Assembly: GCA_043736515.1 (NCBI GenBank)
Contig: JAYTCK010000019.1
Span: 1 to 10,835, forward strand
Origin: MHLP01 sp043736515
Lineage (GTDB): Bacteria > Patescibacteriota > Minisyncoccia > Phycocordibacterales > UBA6899
Reading direction: 5' to 3'
DNA length: 10,835 nt
Position 1 is the stretch's first letter; each line of letters begins with the position of its first letter. Made by a program: the position numbers and the translations under genes. This document shows, in pieces, positions 1 through 7,143 of this stretch. The notes under the pieces were generated by a model, which saw only the letters and a list, made by a program, of their open reading frames with translations, had not been told where the DNA came from and did no database searches.

Positions 1-4
1 CTTC

Positions 5-1276
5 ATGAGGAAGCTTTTGCTCATCGTGCAAATTCGAGTGGTGTTTCTTGCCGCGCTTCTTTTGTGTTCTGCTTTACCTCAATTCGTACTCGCTGCAACT
101 ACCGATTTTACAGTTACCCCCGTCGTGCTCGACGGTAAAGGCAAACAGCGCGAAATTCTCAATTACAAAGTGACGGTGACCAACACAACGAACCACCTTG
201 TGAGCATCTATCCATGGGTTACTGATGTGGACACAAGCCTCGGTGCAACAGGCGAGAGTGATTTGGCGGGAACATTCGGCAAAGATCTTTCTGAGTCACT
301 CGCAAAATGGATCGAGGTAACCCGGGGTGTTGTTGATCTTTTGCCTGGGGAGCACAGAGAAATCCCGATCATGGTACAGGTACATTTAAATGCAAAGCCC
401 GGAATCTATCATGCGGTAATTCATCTGAGTCATGGGGCAAACCGTAGAGAAGCAGAGGCAAATAGCGATGCAACAAATGACGTGCTTATCAACATTGAAG
501 TACTCGACGACATCAATGAGCGCCTTGAGCTCAACATGTTTGCTCCGGAGAAAAATTATTTTTCCGGCGATACTGCCGCATTCTCGTATCGTCTCTCAAA
601 CATAGGCAATCGTGGACTCGTACCGCACGGCAAGATTCATATTTACGATCGGCGTGGTGAGGAAGTTGCTGTTATCGATGCAAACCAAGAAGGGAAGAGA
701 CTTGATCCTAATGCTAAAGAAATGCTGGGGAGTGTATGGGCGGCAGGAGAACACTTTGGTCGGTACAAGGCCATGCTCGACTTACAGTACGGCAATCGGG
801 GCACGATTCAAGACACTGTGTTCTTCTGGATAATTCCGTGGAAAAAAATGATAAGCATGTTTTCGATGCTCGCCATGGTCTGCGCCATTGTGGCAATTGC
901 ACTTCATTCATATGCCGCATCGAAGCGTACTGGGGCATTTGCGCCCGCGCGTGCACACAGTTTCGGATGGCAAGGCTTAAAGGACCGAATAGTGCGCCCG
1001 AGGGACGACGAATACGAGGAAGAACAAATGTATGATGCTCCTCTACACAAAACACCACTACGCACACCAGAAAGAGTACAGCCTTCACTTATGCAGGAGG
1101 TGGTTATCCCGCGCCCCATGACCCGCCTACCCGCAAGGCAGAATTCTGAGCCAATGCTTCTTGTACCGAGAGTTGCTAAAAAAGCTGTGCTTGCTGAGCA
1201 TAAAGTACATTTGGCAAAACGCGCTAAACCACAAGTTGACCCCGAGCATATTGTGGATTTGAAGAGAAAGAAATAG
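5..1276 (+). CDS. DUF916/WxL-interacting-like membrane protein, paralogue 1
   Basis: A 423-aa predicted type I membrane protein. Residues 1-31 form a signal peptide ending FVLAA. Two beta-rich extracellular domains follow (about 35-165 and 166-275), then one membrane helix (about 281-304) and a basic, proline-rich cytoplasmic tail of about 120 residues. The ectodomain carries marks shared with two paralogues in this window: a KWIEV strand (101-105), LLPGEHREIPI, a KPG turn before a hydrophobic strand, FGRYKAMLDL, and FWIIP just before the membrane helix. This layout resembles DUF916 (WxL-interacting) proteins; I infer a role anchoring or organising secreted surface proteins. The ATG at 5 starts a full signal peptide, so the gene appears complete, but its promoter lies outside the window. 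It precedes its paralogue by 19 bp, probably in one transcript. The long tail is unusual and unexplained. The fold is fairly certain, the function is not. Confidence 0.88.
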   Translation: MRKLLLIVQIRVVFLAALLLCSALPQFVLAATTDFTVTPVVLDGKGKQREILNYKVTVTNTTNHLVSIYPWVTDVDTSLGATGESDLAGTFGKDLSESLAKWIEVTRGVVDLLPGEHREIPIMVQVHLNAKPGIYHAVIHLSHGANRREAEANSDATNDVLINIEVLDDINERLELNMFAPEKNYFSGDTAAFSYRLSNIGNRGLVPHGKIHIYDRRGEEVAVIDANQEGKRLDPNAKEMLGSVWAAGEHFGRYKAMLDLQYGNRGTIQDTVFFWIIPWKKMISMFSMLAMVCAIVAIALHSYAASKRTGAFAPARAHSFGWQGLKDRIVRPRDDEYEEEQMYDAPLHKTPLRTPERVQPSLMQEVVIPRPMTRLPARQNSEPMLLVPRVAKKAVLAEHKVHLAKRAKPQVDPEHIVDLKRKK

Positions 1277-1295
1277 CAAGTAGAAATATAGAAAG

Positions 1296-2681
1296 ATGGA
1301 AAAAATAGCAAAATACTCTGGCGTAAAAGACGGCCTAAGGTCCGACCTTGGCTTTGAAAGGTCGTACCTTGGAGCGACCAAATTCTGTTTTTTTGTGTTT
1401 TTTTTGCTCGGGCTTCTGGTCACACCTTCTTTTGCTTTCGCTCAACCATCAAGCGATGCAAACAGTCTTACACTCACGCTTGTGCCACCTATATTTCAGG
1501 TGACCCAAGTCCCAGGCACTGAGTGGAGGAGCATGCTTCGCGTGGTGAATGCGAATCCTTACGACATTGTCATTACCACTACGGTCACCGATTTTCATCC
1601 TGATGGAGAAACGGGCAATGCCGTGCTCGAGCATGCCCCTGTGGGCGATACGACCGACACCCACCGCATGTCGGGGTGGATCGATATTTCCAAGGAACCA
1701 ATAATAATCGCGCGAGGAAAAACCGCTGAAGTCCCTTTCACAATTCGTGTCCCTATCAACGCAGATCCAGGTGGACATTATGCGGCGATTCTTGTGGCGA
1801 CAAGTCCAAGAGACCAAGTGAAGGGAACAGGCACGAGTATCAGCTCAGCAATTACGTCGCTTTTTTTCATGCGCGTACCCGGCGATGTCATTGAAGAGGG
1901 GATTATCCGTGATTTTTATGCAACAGAAAGTTTTATGCAGCGTGCAGCAGGCTCCTTTGTGATTCGTTTTGAAAATAAAGGCAACGTACATCTTGTCCCT
2001 CAAGGAGAAATAGTTATTACCAACATGTGGGGCAAAGAGCGAGGCAAAATTGTGATTAACGATCAGAATACATTTGGAAACGTGCTCCCGCGCTCAACAC
2101 GCAAGTTTGCATTTGACTGGAGCGGTGAATCAAATATTTTTGAATTCGGTCGCTACAAAGCGCTTGCCACACTCGCATACGGTGAAGACGGACGAAAAAC
2201 TGCCTTTCGCGCAACATATTTTTGGGTTATACCCATCGTGCCGGTCATGATTGTTGTCGGAAGCCTGATCACATTCTTTTGGTTCGTGTCGTGGTCACTC
2301 CGTCGGTATATCCGCAAGGCACTTCTGCTTGAGCGCTCACGTCTCGGTATTCCCGAAGCTTTGCCACAGACCCCAAATAGTCTTACACAAAAAACACAGA
2401 CATCAAACATGCCCCCAGTGACTTTGGAAGTATTGTCTCGCCCGCTTGTCCTTGGCGTACGCGACCTCAAAACGCAGGCGCCTAATCACGCACAACAAAA
2501 ACAGCAAAAAACTATTTCCGTTATCCCTCTATATATAGAGTGGGTCAAAAACTATCGTGCTTTCTTTGTATTCCTCCTCATTTTTCTCCTTGGCTCCGCA
2601 TTAATCGGCTGGTACTTCGTTGAAGTCTTCCAATCCGAACGCGCCTACCAAGTTAAAGAAATCCAAGAAAATAAAAAATAA
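1296..2681 (+). CDS. DUF916/WxL-interacting-like membrane protein, paralogue 2
   Basis: A 461-aa membrane protein paralogous to the gene before it. A hydrophobic export segment at 30-49 ends SFAFAQ. The ectodomain spans about 56-308, with shared marks GWIDI (127-131), the VPINADPGGHYAAILVA region (152-168), FENKGNVHLVPQGEIVITNMWGK in the second half, FGRYKALATL, and FWVIP at 309-313. A membrane helix (about 311-334), a roughly 87-residue cytoplasmic stretch and a second helix (about 422-446) follow; paralogue 1 lacks this second helix. The start is uncertain. ATG 1296 adds 29 residues before the hydrophobic core, and codons 14-28 lie over a tandem palindrome pair (1337-1370), giving the near-repeat RSDLG/RSYLG. 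A GTG at 1392 would give a shorter leader. Spacing of 19 bp suggests an operon with paralogue 1. The likely role is a membrane partner of secreted surface proteins (inference). Confidence 0.88.
   Translation: MEKIAKYSGVKDGLRSDLGFERSYLGATKFCFFVFFLLGLLVTPSFAFAQPSSDANSLTLTLVPPIFQVTQVPGTEWRSMLRVVNANPYDIVITTTVTDFHPDGETGNAVLEHAPVGDTTDTHRMSGWIDISKEPIIIARGKTAEVPFTIRVPINADPGGHYAAILVATSPRDQVKGTGTSISSAITSLFFMRVPGDVIEEGIIRDFYATESFMQRAAGSFVIRFENKGNVHLVPQGEIVITNMWGKERGKIVINDQNTFGNVLPRSTRKFAFDWSGESNIFEFGRYKALATLAYGEDGRKTAFRATYFWVIPIVPVMIVVGSLITFFWFVSWSLRRYIRKALLLERSRLGIPEALPQTPNSLTQKTQTSNMPPVTLEVLSRPLVLGVRDLKTQAPNHAQQKQQKTISVIPLYIEWVKNYRAFFVFLLIFLLGSALIGWYFVEVFQSERAYQVKEIQENKK
1337..1370 (+). repeat. tandem pair of palindromes inside the 5' end of a gene
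   Basis: Two near-identical 15-nt units, AAGGTCCGACCTTGG from 1337 and AAGGTCGTACCTTGG from 1358, lie 21 nt apart. The first is an almost perfect palindrome (AAGGTC/GACCTT around one base). The second pairs AAGGT with ACCTT, or GGTCG at 1360 with CGACC at 1375. The 21-nt period keeps the reading frame and encodes RSDLG-FE-RSYLG ahead of the signal peptide core. From general recollection, short AAGGTC/GACCTT palindromes are common in some Parcubacteria genomes; I cannot verify that here. Confidence 0.55.
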
Positions 2682-2682
2682 C

Positions 2683-2836
2683 TCAGAAGCAAGAATCCTT
2701 TCGGGACTCTCTGGTCCGGTGTATTTTCCTAGAAGCGAGGGTACTTTTTTTAAAAACACTGCACAGGCAAGTCGTGCTTATAACACCCAACGCAGCTCTT
2801 AAAAGCGAAGGTTATCCTTTTAATGGGCCTCACGCA
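2683..2836 (+). repeat. degenerate three-unit repeat array A
   Basis: Three related units share a core like CCTAGAAGCGAGG followed by an AT-rich CTTTT block. Cores begin near 2685 (AGAAGCAAG), 2731 (AGAAGCGAGG) and 2801 (AAAAGCGAAG), so spacing is about 46 and 70 nt. The third unit is preceded by CCCAACGCAGCTC. The array matches array B at 7711-7873 in unit order and spacing, and unit 2 and its downstream flank align best. The units are too diverged and irregular for CRISPR. Function is unknown. Confidence 0.6.
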
Positions 2837-2894
2837 GGACAATTGGCTTGGTCCGCACAAAACTCGAACGCCATCTAAAGGAGTGATGTACTGG

Positions 2895-2972
2895 TTTTCT
2901 CAAACATTGCGCAAGGGCGGCCGGCCCGAGCATAGCAAAAACTCAGCAGAGTTTTATGCGTGTTTGAGAAAA
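2895..2972 (+). other. predicted three-way-junction structure (cruciform DNA or structured RNA)
   Basis: A perfect 12-bp inverted repeat, TTTTCTCAAACA at 2895-2906 and TGTTTGAGAAAA at 2961-2972, encloses two further helices. The first is GGGC/GCCC (2915-2918 with 2924-2927) around a GC-rich loop. The second is GCAT/ATGC (2930-2933 with 2956-2959) stacked on AAAACTC/GAGTTTT (2938-2944 with 2949-2955), closed by an AGCA loop and carrying a 4-nt bulge. The nested design is unlikely to be coding. It could be a structured RNA, a terminator-like element or a DNA cruciform 20 bp upstream of the DnaA-box-like cluster. I do not recognise a known RNA family. Confidence 0.55.
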
Positions 2973-2991
2973 GCAGGTACCGAACGTATAG

Positions 2992-3033
2992 TTATCCACA
3001 GCTTTCCACATATTATCCCCCCATTTATCAACA
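2992..3033 (+). promoter_or_regulatory. DnaA-box-like cluster upstream of surface gene copy 1
   Basis: TTATCCACA (2992-3000) equals the classic DnaA-box consensus. It is followed in the same orientation by CTTTCCACA (3002-3010, 7 of 9), TTATCCCCC (3013-3021, 7 of 9) and TTATCAACA (3025-3033, 8 of 9). Starts are 10, 11 and 12 bp apart, so all would lie on about one face of the helix. The perfect box sits in the 17-mer AGTTATCCACAGCTTTC, which recurs before the second surface gene. This suggests transcriptional control by DnaA or another factor. An origin is less likely, because no replication genes are nearby. Confidence 0.45.
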
Positions 3034-3041
3034 CCTCAGCG

Positions 3042-3047
3042 TATAAT
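3042..3047 (+). promoter_or_regulatory. candidate -10 box for surface gene copy 1
   Basis: A perfect TATAAT starts 50 bp after the start of the perfect TTATCCACA; the second surface gene has the same arrangement at 51 bp. No good -35 hexamer lies 16-18 bp upstream, so activation by an upstream-bound protein is possible. The leader would be about 117 nt. A nearer start within the AT-rich stretch before the gene is an alternative. Confidence 0.4.
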
Positions 3048-3165
3048 GTAATGAGGTACATGTAACAGGGTTTTTGCTCAATACGTAGCATGAATCCGTT
3101 GCAATATGTGCATATTGTGCGGCCTTTAAAAGCAATCGTTTTCCCAAATTATTAGTTTTATTTAT

Positions 3166-3177
3166 GTTCATATGAAC
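3166..3177. promoter_or_regulatory. perfect palindrome over the start codon, copy 1
   Basis: GTTCATATGAAC is a perfect 12-bp palindrome containing the ATG of surface gene copy 1. No Shine-Dalgarno sequence precedes it. The second copy has the same element extended to 14 bp. Both fall in a 56-bp block identical between the copies, so shared ancestry explains the match without proving function. Confidence 0.35.
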
Positions 3178-4293
3178 TATCTCAGTTCTTTTAAGTCTCT
3201 CTCACGTGCGAAACAATTAGCCCTTGCGCTTATTGTTGCAACTTTGGCATGGGCAGTCGGTCTCCCCATGCTTTTTAGTACAGCCTCAGCAGCGCAGCTC
3301 ACCTTCGTGAGTGATACTGCCTCAAGTTCAGCACCATCTGTTGCGACGAATCACTACATCCGATGGACTGCTCCCAATGCGATTACTTACCCAGCAACTA
3401 CATCTATTCAGTACGATCCTTCGGGGCTCACATTTACCTTTGGGCAGCTCGGGACGAGTGACCTGACGGTGAGTGGAATGACGCTTATGGCGAATGTTGG
3501 CGCATGTGCAGGTGGAGATGGAGTCTACCTCTATGCGACCACATCCGATACGATAACTTTTCAACTATGTTCCGGTGCAACTGTCGGATCCGGCGCTAAG
3601 ACCGTAAACGTAGGTGGCAGCAAAATCACTAACCCAGCAGCCGCAGGCTCCTACGTGGTCCGCATCTATAATGGTGCATCAGACTTCGCTGACACTCGTG
3701 TCGCCATCATCAGCGCAGTCACGGTCACTGCGGTAGTCGACACCTCGCTCACCTTCACGATCAACTCAGTCGCCGTGGGAACAGTCGTAAACGGCACTAC
3801 GACGAACGCAACGTCAACCGCGACGACGATCACCTTCGGTACAACAACTCCCGGAATCCCCAAGATCGCTGCGCAAGATCTTCGTGTGACCACCAACGCA
3901 AAGAATGGTTTCCAGGTCACGGTGATTCAAAGTCAAAACCTTACCTCAAACAGCGGTGCAGATATTGATGTCTTCCTCGCAAACAATGGTACGGGAACTC
4001 CCAGTTCATGGCAGGCACCATACAACACTCTTACCGATGAAAACACCTGGGGTCACTACGGCTTAATGAGTGATGACGCTGATCTCACTGGCGGGGCATT
4101 CGGCTCGAACCTTTGGGTGGGTAACTTCGCCACCACGACACGTGTTGTGTTCCATCACGCAACCTCATCGGACGGCACCACACAGAATATTGGTATGGCC
4201 AAAGTTGCTTACGCGCTTCAAGTTGGACCACTCCAGGAAGCTGCTACGGACTATACAAATACGTTAACGTATGTGTGTACCCCCACTTTCTAA
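3172..4293 (+). CDS. secreted CPR surface protein, WxL-like C-terminus, copy 1
   Basis: A 373-aa secreted protein. A basic N-terminus and hydrophobic core (about 16-41) end in STASAA, a typical export signal. The mature part is rich in Thr, Ser, Val and Gly and should be all-beta. The first domain (about 42-185) begins QLTFVSDTASSSAPS and includes ATNHYIRWTAP. The second (about 190-373) contains AQDLRVTTNAKNGFQVTV and ends DYTNTLTYVCTPTF. The ending resembles the last strands of WxL cell-wall-binding domains, but the literal WxL motif is absent. Cys112, Cys133 and Cys369 are conserved in the second copy. There is no anchor or sortase signal, so attachment is probably non-covalent, perhaps through the neighbouring DUF916-like proteins (inference). 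ATG 3172 is chosen because both copies start identically there. A strong terminator follows 25 bp after the stop. Confidence 0.92.
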   Translation: MNYLSSFKSLSRAKQLALALIVATLAWAVGLPMLFSTASAAQLTFVSDTASSSAPSVATNHYIRWTAPNAITYPATTSIQYDPSGLTFTFGQLGTSDLTVSGMTLMANVGACAGGDGVYLYATTSDTITFQLCSGATVGSGAKTVNVGGSKITNPAAAGSYVVRIYNGASDFADTRVAIISAVTVTAVVDTSLTFTINSVAVGTVVNGTTTNATSTATTITFGTTTPGIPKIAAQDLRVTTNAKNGFQVTVIQSQNLTSNSGADIDVFLANNGTGTPSSWQAPYNTLTDENTWGHYGLMSDDADLTGGAFGSNLWVGNFATTTRVVFHHATSSDGTTQNIGMAKVAYALQVGPLQEAATDYTNTLTYVCTPTF

Positions 4294-4304
4294 CGAAACA
4301 TAGT

Positions 4305-4351
4305 TTGGGAAAACTAGGAACAAGCACCTCACTCGGGGTGTTTGTTTTTTT
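4305..4351 (+). terminator. Rho-independent terminator of surface gene copy 1
   Basis: AACAAGCACC (4319-4328) pairs with GGTGTTTGTT (4337-4346) around an 8-nt loop, and the 3' arm runs into a T tract ending at 4351. The 14 nt before it and the hairpin itself are nearly identical to the terminator after the second surface gene, with two substitutions; one changes a G-C pair to a G-U pair and so keeps the stem. Confidence 0.9.
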
Positions 4352-4357
4352 GTATAT

Positions 4358-4386
4358 TTGCGTTGTTTTTAACGCGAGATTATACT
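4358..4386 (+). promoter_or_regulatory. candidate promoter of the 810-aa Ig-like protein gene
   Basis: TTGCGT (4358-4363) and TATACT (4381-4386, 5 of 6 matches to the -10 consensus) are 17 bp apart, just after the terminator. Transcription would start near 4393, leaving a short AT-rich leader of about 23 nt with no Shine-Dalgarno sequence. The -35 is weak. Confidence 0.45.
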
Positions 4387-4415
4387 GATTGCATTATTTT
4401 TTATTTTTATGAAAC

Positions 4416-6848
4416 ATGAGAGGTAAATCACTTCTGCTCGCCATCGGTGTGTTGTTTATTACACAAATAGTTTTCGTTCCCCAGGCTCATGCCTTTTTTC
4501 GTATTGAACAACTGATTAAAAATACCGCAGATGGGGAACTTGTAACTTATAATAATAGTCCAAAATACCAACGACTTTCTTGCGACGATATTGTCGGAGA
4601 TATTGAGCGTGTCGTTGTTTCTTTATCGCATCAGCCTGTGTCTCCATCTTTTAATCCTTATTCCAACTACACCCTCGAATTTCAGGGTGCGATCAATCAA
4701 ACAAGCGAAATTCTGCATGTCACCGATACAGACGGGGGACAACATGATTATGTTTTTATGTTTTCGCCGCCCGTAAATGGCGCAAATCTTTGTGCAGGTC
4801 AAAGTTCTGTAGTGATGTCTATCAAGGATGGGGAAACCTCTTACTTGGGACGTGCAAAATTGCATGGAAGTGACTTTTCAAGTGCATATCGCGATGCGAA
4901 TTTTGATTGCGGATTTTCGTGCGCGATTCGAGATTGGTACTTTATTATTAATCCAAAACCACCAGTCATCACGCTTCTGGGCCCAAGCTCGCTAATACTT
5001 GAGGAGGGCGATGTGTATGTAGAACCTTATGCTACAGCAATGGATCCCGAGGACGGAAATATTACTTCATCTATCGTTGTTGGAGGGGATATTGTAGATA
5101 CACATGTTCCGGGTACTTATTCTGTGACATATAACGTTGCTGATTCGAGCGGTGTTTCTGCTCCTGAAGTGACACGAACAGTGATAGTCGAAGTGGTGAA
5201 CCTGATTCTTGAACCGACTAATTTGGAGGTTGATTCACAAGTCAACAACCCCTATGTGTCCGCTGGTGCACCCGCTTTTTCGGCGATATTTACTTCGCCG
5301 ACGTCCACCACGGCAGTCATTGCCTATGAATTGCAAGTTTCTACTTCTTCGGGGAATTTGGCTGTTCCGTACTTTGATTCAGGGTTGCAGACGCTTTCAA
5401 GTCCCACTCCCGTTGGTGTGCGCACGCCGCAAATCCTCGGGCCGACATTTCCACAGGACGGCCGCTCATATTTCTGGCGCATCAGGTTCTGGGATCAGGA
5501 TGGAAATAAGGGTATGTGGAGTAATGAAGAAAGTTATTTTAAAATCGTGATTCCCTCATCAACTGATATGCATGTGCTCGGAATTCAGGATGTCGCAAAT
5601 GATGCTATATATGGCCCCAGCTATGCGGTAGCCAGCGTCAATAACCCAGTGAAGCAGCGAATTAACTGCTCGGTAATTGAGGGTAATATTGCAGAGATTA
5701 TTTTAACGGGTTATTGGTACACTTTCTCATCCGGAAATGTAGTTTTATCAGACGAAAATGGTCATGCTTCTGATCCGTATATACTCTCGCAGCCAATAAA
5801 TGGTCGCGCCTTGCATGACAGTCCCAGTTTTCACTTTCAAAATCCTATCCCCTGCATTAGTGGGCAGGAGCTAATATTGTCGGTGATCGTCAGTGGAAAC
5901 GGCGCTGCTATTGTTGATGGCGCACTTAGTGAAGTATATCCATGGGGTGAATGTATTGTATTGTGTAATAATATTAATGACATTTACTTCCAGCTTATTG
6001 GCACCTCGGCATTTGTCCCTCCCACAAACCACACCCCGATGCTCGACCCCATTGGCAACAGAACAGTAAACGAGGGCGAGTTGATTGAGTTTGCCGTGAA
6101 TGCTACCGATGTGGACAATGATGTGCTTACGTATAGTGCAAGCAATCTTCCACTGGGTGCAGCATTCAACACAAGCACAGGACTTTTTTCTTGGACACCA
6201 AGCTTCAATCAGGAAGGCAACTATGCGGATATTGAATTTACGGTAACGGATAACGGAACGCCAATGGAGCTTGATACTGAATTGATTATGATTTCTGTTG
6301 GCAACGTGAATCGCCCTCCCGTATTTGCGGGAGTGGGCACACAGGCGGCACTTGAAGGTGAGACAATCTCATTTGTGGTTTCTGCAACTGACCCTGACGG
6401 AGATGCTGTGGTGTTGATTGCGAGCGGGACACCAGCAGGTGCGTCGTTCAATATGAGCACAGGGGTCTTTTCGTGGACACCTACGCTTGCGCAAGCAGGT
6501 GCATATGTCGCAGTATTTGTTGCGACAGATAATGGTGTGCCTAATCTCGCCACTTTGCTCGAAGTGCCGCTCACCATAGGGGATAATCCGACACCGACTG
6601 AGCAAGCAGAAGCTGTGGTTGATATTGTTGTCGACTACAACTTTCCCATGAATATTGAGAACTCATATCTCGCAAACCTTAAAAAGGTCGCAAAGTTTAT
6701 TGAGGAAGGGAAGATTGCGGCCGCACGCAATCAGATTCTCGCATTCATCGACAAAGTTGAAAACGACATGGCTGCAGGGGTCATCGGGCAAGCAGAAGGA
6801 GATGAACTGCTTGTGTTGGCGAATGCGCTTTTGGAAGACCTGCAGTAA
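4416..6848 (+). CDS. secreted multidomain Ig-like surface protein
   Basis: An 810-aa exported protein with signal peptide 1-26 (VPQAHA). Domains in order: a four-Cys beta module (27-181); an Ig-like domain resembling DUF5011 (182-262, with DPEDGNIT and VPGTYSVTYNVAD); a fibronectin III-like domain (263-378, SYFWRIRFWDQDG); a second four-Cys module (383-530); two putative-Ig/cadherin-like repeats (540-630 and 633-723, each with ATD and STGxFSWTP); and a helical domain (728-810). The four-Cys modules align: Cys56/418, Cys126/480, Cys165/513 and Cys169/517, plus YFIINP/YFQLIG. The helical end, with IENSYLANLKK and ARNQILAFIDKVE, resembles C-terminal caps of many secreted archaeal and CPR proteins (FIMAH-like). 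There is no catalytic motif, membrane anchor or sortase signal. Adhesion or surface binding is inferred. The gene stands alone, between two terminators. A 5-codon frame at 4409-4426 overlaps its start. Confidence 0.93.
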   Translation: MRGKSLLLAIGVLFITQIVFVPQAHAFFRIEQLIKNTADGELVTYNNSPKYQRLSCDDIVGDIERVVVSLSHQPVSPSFNPYSNYTLEFQGAINQTSEILHVTDTDGGQHDYVFMFSPPVNGANLCAGQSSVVMSIKDGETSYLGRAKLHGSDFSSAYRDANFDCGFSCAIRDWYFIINPKPPVITLLGPSSLILEEGDVYVEPYATAMDPEDGNITSSIVVGGDIVDTHVPGTYSVTYNVADSSGVSAPEVTRTVIVEVVNLILEPTNLEVDSQVNNPYVSAGAPAFSAIFTSPTSTTAVIAYELQVSTSSGNLAVPYFDSGLQTLSSPTPVGVRTPQILGPTFPQDGRSYFWRIRFWDQDGNKGMWSNEESYFKIVIPSSTDMHVLGIQDVANDAIYGPSYAVASVNNPVKQRINCSVIEGNIAEIILTGYWYTFSSGNVVLSDENGHASDPYILSQPINGRALHDSPSFHFQNPIPCISGQELILSVIVSGNGAAIVDGALSEVYPWGECIVLCNNINDIYFQLIGTSAFVPPTNHTPMLDPIGNRTVNEGELIEFAVNATDVDNDVLTYSASNLPLGAAFNTSTGLFSWTPSFNQEGNYADIEFTVTDNGTPMELDTELIMISVGNVNRPPVFAGVGTQAALEGETISFVVSATDPDGDAVVLIASGTPAGASFNMSTGVFSWTPTLAQAGAYVAVFVATDNGVPNLATLLEVPLTIGDNPTPTEQAEAVVDIVVDYNFPMNIENSYLANLKKVAKFIEEGKIAAARNQILAFIDKVENDMAAGVIGQAEGDELLVLANALLEDLQ

Positions 6849-6879
6849 AGTGTAGTATAAAAAAGAATTATCTGTTCGG

Positions 6880-6909
6880 AAAAAATGAGCACAAGCGAGC
6901 TCATTTTTT
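6880..6909 (+). terminator. strong terminator after the Ig-like protein gene
   Basis: AAAAAATGAGC (6880-6890) pairs perfectly with GCTCATTTTTT (6899-6909) around an 8-nt loop, 32 bp after the stop codon. With A and T tracts on both sides it could work in both directions. Confidence 0.88.
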
Positions 6910-6939
6910 CTTGCTCAAAATTTAATCACTGAAACCTGG

Positions 6940-6976
6940 ATCCCAGATATTTTTGCAAAGCCAAAAATTCTGGGAT
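6940..6976. repeat. REP-like palindromic element
   Basis: ATCCCAGATATTTTTG (6940-6955) pairs with CAAAAATTCTGGGAT (6962-6976) with one bulged T and a 6-nt loop. The flanks CCTGG and GACA give the form CCTGGATCCC...GGGATGACA, which recalls REP/dRS3-type palindromes scattered in many bacterial genomes. Only one copy is in the window, so calling it a family member is tentative. The short region 6977-7063 shows nothing else clear. Confidence 0.5.
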
Positions 6977-7063
6977 GACAAAATAGGGTGGCCAACTTCT
7001 TTGAGGTGGTAAGTTTCAACACGGGGGATTCTGAGGCTTGAGTAGGGTATATTTTCTGCTCAA

Positions 7064-7091
7064 TTGACAGCTGGCACACTTTTGATACACT
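7064..7091 (+). promoter_or_regulatory. promoter of the toxin-antitoxin operon
   Basis: A perfect TTGACA -35 (7064-7069) is followed after 16 bp by TACACT (7086-7091, 4 of 6). The predicted transcription start near 7098 lies just before the first antitoxin ATG (7101), so the message would be leaderless or would start translation at the second ATG (7110). The -10 overlaps the left arm of the operator-like inverted repeat. Confidence 0.6.
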
Positions 7092-7143
7092 ACTGATATT
7101 ATGTCCACAATGAAAACACGGATCAATGTGAGTATCAGTAGTG
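7088..7143. promoter_or_regulatory. operator-like inverted repeat of the toxin-antitoxin operon
   Basis: CACTACTGATA (7088-7098) and TATCAGTAGTG (7133-7143) are perfect 11-bp inverted repeats. Starts are 45 bp apart, and the arms cover the -10/start region and the early antitoxin codons. Ribbon-helix-helix antitoxins usually repress their own operon by binding such repeats, so autoregulation is the likely role. In RNA the same arms would enclose both candidate start codons. Confidence 0.6.

Larger units (their letters stand above)
2682..3171. other. long intergenic control region upstream of surface gene copy 1
   Basis: No convincing gene lies in these 490 bases; the two short open frames at 2620-2802 and 2823-3065 cross the repeats and hairpins and resemble nothing known to me. 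In order it holds a three-unit repeat array starting at the stop codon of the previous gene, a three-way-junction inverted repeat, a perfect TTATCCACA with weaker copies, a TATAAT, and an AT-rich leader. The same order recurs before the second surface gene, which argues for function. Confidence 0.6.

Noticed and set aside
714..1423. Minus-strand open frames opposite the first membrane protein genes
   Set aside because: They lie antisense to well-supported coding sequence and have no start signals or recognisable products.
2992..3033. Chromosomal replication origin
   Set aside because: No dnaA, dnaN or other replication genes nearby, and the perfect box recurs with a surface gene cassette, so regulation fits better.
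2823..3065. 80-codon open frame upstream of surface gene copy 1
   Set aside because: It crosses the three-way junction and the DnaA-box-like cluster, has no recognisable protein features and no counterpart before copy 2.
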